A DNA stretch of 7,034 bases from an uncultured Bacteroidota bacterium (GTDB lineage Bacteria; Bacteroidota; Bacteroidia; Chitinophagales; Chitinophagaceae), in assembly GCA_903933995.1 (NCBI GenBank), contig CAIZMD010000048.1:1-7034 (forward strand), written 5' to 3'. Each line of letters begins with the position of its first letter. The stretch's first letter is position 1. Positions 1 through 7,034 of the stretch are shown piece after piece. A program made the translations under genes and the position numbers. The notes under the pieces were generated by a model that was not told the DNA's origin, did not search any database, and saw only the letters and a list, made by a program, of their open reading frames with translations.

Positions 1-277
1 TATACAATTGTTGCTTTACCCAAACCCTTTCAATTTTGATATAGGGAACCTTATTTGCAATCAAATAGATATAGTAAACTGGTTTAGTGGGAATCACTTG
101 AACCTTGGTTTCCTTACCACCAACTTCCATTACTGGAGAGGGGGCCACACCATTGATAAATACCCTTTCATATGCTCTTAATCTGAGTGAAGGGTTTGTT
201 GGAGTATTGGTTTGGCCATTAGTCACTAAGGATAAACCCAAGAAAGCCAATATGCCAGTAAATAGGGATTTACGCAT
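1..277 (-). CDS. Secreted protein of unknown function, N-terminal 92 residues only (cut by left window edge)
   Basis: I do not recognise this protein. Reading the minus strand from the ATG at 277-275 gives 92 codons without a stop, so the gene runs off the left edge. The N-terminus is a plausible Sec signal peptide: MRKS, then the hydrophobic stretch LFTGILAFLGLSLV (residues 5-18), then TNGQ, with cleavage likely before Gln22 or near it; a mature N-terminal Gln is common in Bacteroidota exports. The visible mature part begins with a polar Asn/Thr/Pro segment, followed by alternating polar and hydrophobic stretches (RVFINGV, KVQVIP, VYYIYLI, YIKIERVWV) that suggest beta-strands. The start is chosen because the preceding codon is GTT and the one before it is the TAG stop of the upstream propeller gene, so no earlier in-frame start exists. 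The three-base spacing implies a shared transcript and probably coupled translation. No Shine-Dalgarno sequence is visible. The gene is firmly supported, the function is not. Confidence 0.8.
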   Translation of the reverse strand, partial: MRKSLFTGILAFLGLSLVTNGQTNTPTNPSLRLRAYERVFINGVAPSPVMEVGGKETKVQVIPTKPVYYIYLIANKVPYIKIERVWVKQQLY

Positions 278-280
278 AAC

Positions 281-3202
281 CTATTGTTTGATCACTTTTT
301 GAATGGTTTGATATTTCTTGTTGTCGCTGGTTATCTGAATCACATAATTACCCGCAGCCAAATTACCCAATGGAATGGTACCAGAACCATAGTTCACAGA
401 TTGGCTAAATACGGGTTGTCCCCACATATTATAGACCTGAACCTGCATAGATTTGATACCTGTTAAACTTCCCTGACCATATTGGTAAGTACCCCTGCTT
501 ACCGTAGGGAATACTTTGATAAAGTTCTTGTCATTCAAGATTGCAGTAGCAATAGCCGTTGAAGTATTAGGATTGAAATTGGGGTTTCCAATGACTGTAT
601 AATACATACCATTGCCATGGGTACCAATCAGCATGGTATTGTCCGCTGGACGATAGTCTAAAGAGGTAATTACTGCAAAGTTTAACACGGAAGCACCTTC
701 TCTTGACCAAACCACAGAACCGCCGGCACCCAAGGTTTTGCCAATGCTTGCAGTAGTAAATAATCCTACCGAAGTACCTACATAATACTCAGTTACCGGA
801 ACGCCATTTTCCAATTTTGGTGCAATTACGCAAGATCTAACCGAGGGTAGGTTTAAATTACCTTCTGCATTTGACCAACTAGGTTTGGCAGTTTTTGCAT
901 TGTAGGTCCACCAAATAGAGGTTTGCCCATAGTTAGAAACCACAGCCATGATTTCATTATCATCATTAGGGTTCACGGCAATATCAATAATGTTACCGGT
1001 AACACCAGTAGGAGAAATATCAACTGGCATGGCTAATGCGTCTGCATTTACATAATCGTCTAGACGGAAAATTTTACCATTGCTAGTACCATAAAACATG
1101 GAATGGGTAGTTTTATAAGGTCCCCACGAAAAATCAACAGTCCTGATAGATACAGGGGTACTTCCGCCAATATCAGTCACTAATGCAACTCCTGTCATTT
1201 TGGTCCATTTTGTACTATCAACAGTACTGGCAGATGTAGTTCTAAACAAGTTATAGTAGTTAGCATAGAACATGACTTCAGAATTACTATTACTCAACTT
1301 GAAATAAGTTACAAAATCGCCCCAGCCACCATTACCGTTAGAAATCATATCTGCTACTTTTGGTCTAACACTGGCTCCTGGGTAATTATTATAATCCAAG
1401 ACCTCGTCTCTAAAGGCATTACCGCTTTGAAATCCATAATAAACCAATTGTTGACCATTTCTGATATTGGCAATTTCTACAGCAACTCCATCACCGCCAA
1501 ACATGTTAAAATAGTCATCAATATTTGGTCTGTCTGCTGGTCTTGGTCCAAGATTCAAACTAGCATCTCTATACCAAGAGCCATTGTCTTGTGCACCGCC
1601 TAAGAAATTGTTTTTGCCTGTTTCTGGGTCAAGGGCAACATGATAGTATTGAAGGGATTGGTAATTTTTGATATAGGTCCATACTACTGGAGTGGCGGTA
1701 ATATCATTGGTTACTTGAATACTACCATCATTAATATTGTATGCTATATTAACATTAGTAGGATAAAAGATCAGACCATGCATATCTGGGTGTGAATTGG
1801 CCACGCTATAACCCCCAATTTTATTGGTAGCAGCAGTGGTAGAAAAACCATTGATAGACCTATACAAATTTGTTCCTCCAATAAAAACCATATTGGGATC
1901 ATCTGGTTTTACAGATAAAGCCATATTGTAAGCACCTTGTAAATCAACACCGCCACCAGTACCTGTTCCTACAGGCATAAAAGCAGAAAGATTGGTCCAT
2001 TGTGGCAACCCACCCAATACTTCCATTTTGAATAAATCCACTTCAGAAACAGAGGCACTTAAAGTATTTCCATTCTCATATAAAACATAGAGGATATTAT
2101 TATTAGAAGGGGCCAAAGCCATTAAAATTCTACCCCAGTTGGAAGTGCCCGTATTTTGTTTAAAACCAACAGGCGTTTCAGCAACATTACCTGCAATAGC
2201 CGTCCATGATCCTGCATCGCCAGTGGCGGATTCCCAAATACCACGTTCTGTGGTATTTTTCAAATGGAATCCTACATAGATTTTAGAACCATCGGCTTTA
2301 ATCACTACATCGGTATTACCTGTTAAAGTATTACCACCCAAAGTTCCTTTTACAACAGACCAAGAACTACCTCCATTTTGAGAACGTTGAATGGTGTTTT
2401 GGCCTGCAACATATACATCACCTGTAACAGGGTGAACTGCAATTCTATGAACAATGTCAAATGCATTATTAAAAGACTCTAAAGTAGACTGAGTAGAAGT
2501 TAAAGCAGTCCAAGTGATGCCATTATCTGTAGACTTGAAAATGCCATGGCCATAAAAAAATGCTCCTGAGGCACCCGCCGAATTTCCAATGGCTTCACCA
2601 GTTCCTGCGTACCAAGTGTCTTGAAAACCAGTTCTGGTATCCTGTGCAACAGCAGTGAAACTGTGGATTTGTTGAGAAGGGGTAACCAAAGTCCAAGTGG
2701 CACCAGCGTCAGTTGAACGCATAATACCTCCACTCACACAACCCGCCACAATTACTCTATTTGTAGTGCCATCAAATCGCTTGTCAAAAGCAAATGCCCT
2801 GGTTCTTCCACCAATATTATTGGGTCCAGCTTTTAAATAAGTATTGCTCGTTGGGGTGTTTACACCATTTGCAGTGCGCACCACGCCATTACGAACAGAA
2901 AAAGATTCCAAAGAAACAGGCAGACTCATGGCTTGTTTCATTTCTTCTTTAAAGATATTGGCTGGAATCTTACCCGTTTTTGGGTCTTTTAGTAAATCAA
3001 ACTCATATTGCCATCTAGCAGCTTGAGCAGCGGCTTTTTGTTCAGGGCTTTCTTCCTCATCGGTTTCTCCACTTGCTTTTTTCTCTAACCAAGCTTCTTT
3101 AAAGGTCTTCTCCCTCCAAAAACGTAGACCGTTTTTTTTGACAAGTAGTCCAATACCAACAATAGATACCACAGCTGTAAACAAGAGAAGCTTTCTTTTC
3201 AT
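281..3202 (-). CDS. T9SS-exported sortilin-like (BNR/Asp-box) beta-propeller surface protein
   Basis: Complete 973-residue protein, ATG at 3202 to TAG at 281. Residues 5-21 form a hydrophobic segment after MKRK, followed by KK and no obvious AxA cleavage site. Residues 25-95 are a charged, Glu/Lys/Ala-rich linker with an RWQYEFDLLKDPKTGKIP motif (63-80). From about 126 to 870 is a repeat region of propeller type. It opens with GPNNIGGRTRAFAFD (126-140) and carries Asp-box-like motifs RSTDAGATW (162-170), KSTDNGITW (223-231) and the weaker RSQNGGSSW (273-281). A GGAQDNGSW motif lies near 535-543 and a closing GTHGNGMYY near 860-868. These are hallmarks of VPS10/sortilin-like and BNR propellers, often annotated loosely as glycosyl hydrolase or sialidase-like. 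I see no evidence for a glycosidase active site, so binding or scaffolding is equally possible. Residues 893-973 form a type A T9SS sorting domain (KVFPTVSRG ... LAAGNYVIQI ... KVIKQ), predicting export and cell-surface attachment. The secreted-protein gene at 277 follows after three bases. Confidence 0.9.
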   Translation of the reverse strand: MKRKLLLFTAVVSIVGIGLLVKKNGLRFWREKTFKEAWLEKKASGETDEEESPEQKAAAQAARWQYEFDLLKDPKTGKIPANIFKEEMKQAMSLPVSLESFSVRNGVVRTANGVNTPTSNTYLKAGPNNIGGRTRAFAFDKRFDGTTNRVIVAGCVSGGIMRSTDAGATWTLVTPSQQIHSFTAVAQDTRTGFQDTWYAGTGEAIGNSAGASGAFFYGHGIFKSTDNGITWTALTSTQSTLESFNNAFDIVHRIAVHPVTGDVYVAGQNTIQRSQNGGSSWSVVKGTLGGNTLTGNTDVVIKADGSKIYVGFHLKNTTERGIWESATGDAGSWTAIAGNVAETPVGFKQNTGTSNWGRILMALAPSNNNILYVLYENGNTLSASVSEVDLFKMEVLGGLPQWTNLSAFMPVGTGTGGGVDLQGAYNMALSVKPDDPNMVFIGGTNLYRSINGFSTTAATNKIGGYSVANSHPDMHGLIFYPTNVNIAYNINDGSIQVTNDITATPVVWTYIKNYQSLQYYHVALDPETGKNNFLGGAQDNGSWYRDASLNLGPRPADRPNIDDYFNMFGGDGVAVEIANIRNGQQLVYYGFQSGNAFRDEVLDYNNYPGASVRPKVADMISNGNGGWGDFVTYFKLSNSNSEVMFYANYYNLFRTTSASTVDSTKWTKMTGVALVTDIGGSTPVSIRTVDFSWGPYKTTHSMFYGTSNGKIFRLDDYVNADALAMPVDISPTGVTGNIIDIAVNPNDDNEIMAVVSNYGQTSIWWTYNAKTAKPSWSNAEGNLNLPSVRSCVIAPKLENGVPVTEYYVGTSVGLFTTASIGKTLGAGGSVVWSREGASVLNFAVITSLDYRPADNTMLIGTHGNGMYYTVIGNPNFNPNTSTAIATAILNDKNFIKVFPTVSRGTYQYGQGSLTGIKSMQVQVYNMWGQPVFSQSVNYGSGTIPLGNLAAGNYVIQITSDNKKYQTIQKVIKQ

Positions 3203-3245
3203 AAATGAGGGATATTAATGCTCTAAGATATTGATTTGTTTAATA

Positions 3246-3277
3246 CAATAAAGGCAGCCATTTGGTTGCCTTTATTG
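3246..3277. terminator. Intergenic hairpin, probable (possibly bidirectional) intrinsic terminator
   Basis: The arms CAATAAAGGCAGCC (3246-3259) and GGTTGCCTTTATTG (3264-3277) pair over 14 positions (13 Watson-Crick and one G-T) around a four-base loop ATTT. On the plus strand the hairpin is followed directly by a T-rich run (3279-3294, interrupted only by AT and C), the layout of an intrinsic terminator reading rightward. Read on the minus strand, the direction of both flanking genes, it lies 15 bases past the protease stop codon with an A-rich stretch before it and only a weak TATTAAAC after it. It may therefore terminate protease transcripts incompletely, protect the 3' end, or partly separate protease expression from that of the propeller gene. 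No plus-strand gene ending here is visible that would need the T-tract. Confidence 0.6.
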
Positions 3278-3292
3278 GTTTTTTATTCTTTT

Positions 3293-6200
3293 TTAACGCT
3301 GAATCAGGAATTTCTTTAAATAGGTTTTATTGTTATACCTGATTTTCAAGACATAAAGCCCCGCGGCAGCCTGTTCTAGATAAATGGTTTTGGAGAATTT
3401 GCCATTGAATCCGGGGTATTCTTGACCCAATAATTTTTGACCTACACTATTAAAAATTTCTAGGCTCAAATCATTTTTCTCAAAAACTTCAAAACTCACC
3501 TGGAACCTACCTTTATTAGGATTGGGTGACACATTCAAGAATATATCATCTGGGATCACCCCATTTTGAAAATTGATACTATTGGAAATCTGACCACATC
3601 CACTAGCATCTGTAACTACGGATTTGTACACCCCATTTCTAATAGGTTTGATACTAGACCTTGTGGCTCCAGCAATCAGTGTATCATTTAAGTACCATTG
3701 GTTTCCGCTTGACAAACTACTCACCAAAGAATCAGCCACTAAAGAAATTACTGGCACCAATGGAAGGGTTGCTACTACAGGAACCCTGTCACTGACACAG
3801 TCATTGGTATTCACTTTTACATCGTATAAGAAATAGTAAAACTGTTTGTAGAAACTGGTATCCGCGGTGTTGTTACTATTAACGGCACTGTTTCCAGTAA
3901 TAGACATTACATTGGGTATGCTAAAGGGGTAAGAATTACCAGTAATGCCATTGTTTCTAAAAATGGTGGCATTGTCTAAACAATTGATGATGATAATATG
4001 ATCACCCGTTGTATTTACTGGCAGGTTTAATCTATATACTTTTCCAGTATCTGTTGTTGGGTTTCCTGTTACAGCCCCCATGGTTGGGTTAGGGTTACTG
4101 GCTTCCACTTTTAATTCTACTTCAGATAATGGGTAATAATTGTATCCACCCTGACCATCGGGGCCAATATAATTGGCCACAGTGAAAATGATGGTACCAG
4201 CATAACCCGTATACAATCTGGCAGATTCTATAGTTAATGGAACATCGTTTTTGAAGTTGATATAGTTGCCACTAAAATAATTGTAACCTCCATTAGGGAA
4301 GGCCAATTTAGTAGTTGGTCCCACAGAACCCCTGCTTTCTTTGCCTAAGTAAAAAGTATTGTTGCTTGGAATGGTACTAGTATTAACGGAAGAGCCAACT
4401 GCAAAAGCGGTGGTGGCTGTTGGAGAATTGTACCAATAGTAATTGCTTGACAGCGATGGGTTCAGGACTTTTAGCAAAGCATTGTTGTTACAGATAGTAG
4501 CTGCAGCAGTAGCCGTACTAGGTTTTGCCGCAGTTACCACAGTACTGCTCAGGGTATTATTACTAAGGTTTTGATCTCCAGCTAGATTGACTGTACTGCT
4601 AATGGTATAACTGGTTGAAGGTAGGGTGTTGAATGCTGTTGGAAAAGTATATTCCATACTGCTTAGTGCTGGTAGGGTTCCTTTAAAAACGGTAGAGAAA
4701 TTAGCAATGCTGTTGGCGCCATTGCTAATGGTAGCAGTAAAGGGAATATTGCTTTGGTCATTACTACCATTGTTTTTCACTGAAACGGTTAGATACTGAC
4801 CATCAATACCACAGTTACCAGATGCAGGAGAAATGATTCCCGTAATACTTAAGTCATTAGAAGCAGCTACTACTTTAAGTCTAAAATCTGCCGTTTCGCC
4901 CCTAGTATAATTACCACAAGGATTTACATCTGTAGCAACACTTGTTTCCTGTACAATTACCCGCATCAAATAAATGGCTCCGGTACTTAAACCCGCAGGT
5001 GTGGTAATACTGGTTATATAAGTGCTGTTATTAGCCAGAGCAGTGCTTTGTGCAATTTTTTCTGAAGCATCAAATAGACCATTATTATTAAAGTCTATAT
5101 AAATCGTTACTATTCTAGGGTTGGCACTGGCATCACAACTACTGGTTTTTACGCGGAGCGATAGTGGTTGGGAAGATTCAATATCGCCACTAAAATTGCT
5201 GGCATTGGTATAACTGGTACATCCAGCAGGATTTTCATATTTCAATGTGCCCAACACTACACTATCAATTCTTGCCCCAGCAGTACTGGTAGGAGCTGAA
5301 GCACAAAACGCAGTTCCACCACCACCACTAACCAATAAAGAATAAGCTTGCTGACCTCTTTGCAAACTTCCTTTATGTGTAACGGTAATGGTATAAGTCT
5401 CTCCTGGAATAGTACTATCAATATTGATTCTTTCTACATTGTCCGTGATATTATTGCCCCTAGAAGCAGATAGGGAAGGGCTTGCAGGATTTAAAATCCA
5501 GGGCAAATAAGTTCTAGCCCCTTTGGTGATTCTAATATCAAGATCATTCACCAATTTTTTTGCAGGATTGTTGAGCATATTGGTGGTTTCCACTGTTCCC
5601 TTGGGATCAGTCCAACTAATGGTGGCAATTAATGGAGATTTACCAGAAGCTATTACTGTAGTTGAAAAACTTTGCCCATTCAATAAATTGTTTTCATAAA
5701 TCAAATGTTCACTAGTACTGGCATTATTAGAATTAACTGCTGCGGTAATCATAGCAGCCGCTTTTTCTACGTTTAACAAACCCCAACCATATTTGTAATC
5801 AGGGCCTGGAAAACTACCCGCTTCATCTGCACTATGAATCCCCAAACCCTTGAGGGTGGCGGATCGCATAAAAGCACCAGATTTGAGTTTGGACCAATAT
5901 TCTTGTAACAACAATAATGAACCTGTTGCATTTGGGGAGGAGTGTGAAGTGCCATTGCGAGAATCATAACCAGTATTAGAACTGGCATTGCTGGAATAGA
6001 CTTCAACACCATCGGCCACAAGATCAGGTTTGATTCTTCCATCATCCGTAGGCCCCCAACTGCTAAAGCTTGACATAATAACGTCTTCTTTTCTATTATA
6101 TCCCCCTGGGATCCCTTCTACTGCTCCAACGGTTAAAATATTCTTGGCATTGGCGTCCCAGGCAATGGAACCATAAGCATCATTACTACTAATACCTGCT

Positions 6201-7034
6201 GGTCTATTACCCGCGTCTACCATTTGGTTAGTGGCGTTGTATCTATAATATTTAGTACCCTCATCAGGTCCAGTATAAGCACGGTTATTGCCCGCTGCTT
6301 TTACAATTAAATAATTGGGAGCATTAAATGCAATAGAATCCAGCAATTGCGCGTCTTCACTGTAATAACCAAATTTATAATCCTCATTTTCTCCAGCCCT
6401 TCCCCAAAATTCCCATCGGCTAAAACTGCTATTGTAATTCCAGCCAGCAATAATACCATAGGAATGGTTTGAGAGAATTAGGTTGGAGGCTTCTGAAAAC
6501 ATTTCAGAAAAGTCATTGTCAAAATCATAAGCCACCATACCCTGTATGCCATATGCCATGCCTTTTGCAATGGGGTTAATGCCCGTAGCAATCATGGTGC
6601 CAGCCACATGGGTTGCATGATCTGCCAAAGAACTGGCATTGTCTTTTTGGGTAACTCTTCCTGTTAATTCAACGTGGGTGGTTAGAATCTTACCCTCGTC
6701 CCAAATACCCAATTTGTTTTTTAATCCAGCGCTAGAGCCTGTTAGGTTCAGGCCAGTACTACCACCTGGCCATAATTGGTTAGCCTTGGTTGTTGCTGCC
6801 GCGATGGTATTGTTTTGGGTAATATAATATTTGGGATGCCCCACATTGTCAACACCCACCAATACCGCATTTCTGCCATTAGAAGATTTGATGCTTAGGC
6901 TCCAACCCTTGTCCTTGGCTAGTTTCAGGGCCTTGGCGTAATTTTCATTTTCAACGGCACGATAATTCCTAGACGCCATTTCTAGCACATCCTTTTTGGT
7001 GATTACCTGCGCTTGCAAGAAACCAGAACATCCA
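3293..7034 (-). CDS. T9SS-exported subtilisin-family (S8) serine protease with GEVED and Ig-like modules, N-terminus cut by right edge
   Basis: Secreted endopeptidase. The frame is open from the right edge to TAA at 3293; residues are numbered here from the TTG codon at 7018, which is not the true start, because GCSGF is encoded in frame just upstream and reads as the end of a signal peptide with cleavage after LQA. Residues 5-100 look like a propeptide ending in QLWPGGSTGLNL. The S8 domain spans about 101-425: Asp107 (IWDEG), His134 (DHATHVAGT), oxyanion Asn244 (AAGNN), the conserved SSWGPTDDGRIKPD (319-332), and Ser358 (NGTSHSSP). A C-terminal beta-sandwich typical of this subtilase branch follows (ISWTDPKGT 467-475, LVNDLDIRI 489-497), to about 564, then a GGGG linker. 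Next are a GEVED domain (about 583-717; IDFNNNGLFD, YTRGETADF), a CARDB-like domain (720-828), an Ig-like module (831-895), an uncharacterised beta-rich domain (about 898-1085), a second Ig-like module (1088-1150) and a type A T9SS sorting domain (1161-1241; SPNPNKG to KKFLIQR). All catalytic residues are present, so activity is expected. Substrate is unknown. Confidence 0.93.
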   Translation of the reverse strand, partial: GCSGFLQAQVITKKDVLEMASRNYRAVENENYAKALKLAKDKGWSLSIKSSNGRNAVLVGVDNVGHPKYYITQNNTIAAATTKANQLWPGGSTGLNLTGSSAGLKNKLGIWDEGKILTTHVELTGRVTQKDNASSLADHATHVAGTMIATGINPIAKGMAYGIQGMVAYDFDNDFSEMFSEASNLILSNHSYGIIAGWNYNSSFSRWEFWGRAGENEDYKFGYYSEDAQLLDSIAFNAPNYLIVKAAGNNRAYTGPDEGTKYYRYNATNQMVDAGNRPAGISSNDAYGSIAWDANAKNILTVGAVEGIPGGYNRKEDVIMSSFSSWGPTDDGRIKPDLVADGVEVYSSNASSNTGYDSRNGTSHSSPNATGSLLLLQEYWSKLKSGAFMRSATLKGLGIHSADEAGSFPGPDYKYGWGLLNVEKAAAMITAAVNSNNASTSEHLIYENNLLNGQSFSTTVIASGKSPLIATISWTDPKGTVETTNMLNNPAKKLVNDLDIRITKGARTYLPWILNPASPSLSASRGNNITDNVERINIDSTIPGETYTITVTHKGSLQRGQQAYSLLVSGGGGTAFCASAPTSTAGARIDSVVLGTLKYENPAGCTSYTNASNFSGDIESSQPLSLRVKTSSCDASANPRIVTIYIDFNNNGLFDASEKIAQSTALANNSTYITSITTPAGLSTGAIYLMRVIVQETSVATDVNPCGNYTRGETADFRLKVVAASNDLSITGIISPASGNCGIDGQYLTVSVKNNGSNDQSNIPFTATISNGANSIANFSTVFKGTLPALSSMEYTFPTAFNTLPSTSYTISSTVNLAGDQNLSNNTLSSTVVTAAKPSTATAAATICNNNALLKVLNPSLSSNYYWYNSPTATTAFAVGSSVNTSTIPSNNTFYLGKESRGSVGPTTKLAFPNGGYNYFSGNYINFKNDVPLTIESARLYTGYAGTIIFTVANYIGPDGQGGYNYYPLSEVELKVEASNPNPTMGAVTGNPTTDTGKVYRLNLPVNTTGDHIIIINCLDNATIFRNNGITGNSYPFSIPNVMSITGNSAVNSNNTADTSFYKQFYYFLYDVKVNTNDCVSDRVPVVATLPLVPVISLVADSLVSSLSSGNQWYLNDTLIAGATRSSIKPIRNGVYKSVVTDASGCGQISNSINFQNGVIPDDIFLNVSPNPNKGRFQVSFEVFEKNDLSLEIFNSVGQKLLGQEYPGFNGKFSKTIYLEQAAAGLYVLKIRYNNKTYLKKFLIQR

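Noticed and set aside
105..466. Plus-strand open frames of 60-65 codons near the left end.
   Set aside because: They lie opposite the well-supported secreted-protein start and the sorting domain of the propeller gene, have no recognisable protein features, and are antisense shadows.
2500..3026. Minus-strand frame 2500-2733 and plus-strand frame 2844-3026 inside the propeller gene.
   Set aside because: Both overlap conserved Asp-box and linker coding sequence in another frame and encode low-meaning peptides.
281..3202. Annotation of the propeller protein as a sialidase or glycosyl hydrolase.
   Set aside because: Asp-box motifs occur in many non-enzymatic propellers, and I could not identify the sialidase arginine triad or other catalytic signature.
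3223..3254. Possible Bacteroidota-type promoter for the propeller gene: TATCTTAG (minus strand, 3230-3223) resembling TAnnTTTG, with a TTG at 3248-3246.
   Set aside because: The -7 box has a mismatch, the spacing of 15 bases to the TTG is shorter than the usual 19-21, and the TTG lies inside the hairpin arm. In AT-rich spacer such partial matches are expected by chance.
3624..3836. Plus-strand frame of 70 codons (and a similar one at 6639-6827).
   Set aside because: Both are antisense to conserved protease-gene domains, with no signal peptide, known motif or start context.
5773..6045. A 90-codon minus-strand frame inside the protease gene.
   Set aside because: It overlaps the catalytic-serine region in a shifted frame; the in-frame S8 motifs make the long frame the real one.
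7025..7033. Gly-Cys-Ser just before the protease propeptide as a possible lipobox.
   Set aside because: The Cys is followed by the hydrophobic GFL and then a good signal peptidase I site (LQA before Q), and a T9SS cargo would normally use a standard signal peptide. Residues before the Gly are outside the window, so it cannot be fully excluded.

Overview
The window reads as chromosomal DNA from a member of the Bacteroidota, probably a Chitinophagaceae-like environmental species, though the family-level placement is only an inference. The evidence is two very large secreted proteins that each end in a type A C-terminal sorting domain of the type IX secretion system (T9SS), Bacteroidota-typical modules (GEVED, Ig-like and sortilin-like propeller repeats), AT-leaning DNA, and start codons without Shine-Dalgarno sequences. 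All recognisable genes lie on the minus strand, so transcription runs from the right edge to the left edge.

Right part (3293-7034): a subtilisin-family (S8) serine protease with an intact Asp/His/Ser triad and oxyanion Asn. It is followed by a C-terminal beta-sandwich, a GEVED domain, a CARDB-like domain, Ig-like modules around an uncharacterised beta-rich domain, and a T9SS sorting domain. Its reading frame is still open at the right edge, so the start and most of the signal peptide are missing.

Middle (3203-3292): a 90-base gap holding a near-perfect 14-bp hairpin. Its T-rich tract lies on the plus-strand side, opposite to the direction of the flanking genes.

Left part (281-3202): a complete 973-residue cell-surface protein with an N-terminal hydrophobic anchor, a charged linker, a long BNR/Asp-box (VPS10/sortilin-like) beta-propeller region and a variant T9SS sorting domain. 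Only three bases after its stop codon, and in the same frame, a third secreted protein begins (2-277). That protein has a clear signal peptide but an unrecognised mature part, and it is cut by the left edge.

Taken together this looks like a cell-surface or secreted protein cluster. The protease and the propeller protein would both be exported by Sec and then by T9SS. The propeller gene and the small secreted gene almost certainly share a transcript; whether the protease gene does depends on how strongly the hairpin terminates. Nothing here is a mobile element, RNA gene or CRISPR array. The most interesting open points are the uncharacterised domain inside the protease, the apparently uncleaved anchor on a T9SS cargo, and the unknown small protein coupled to the propeller gene.
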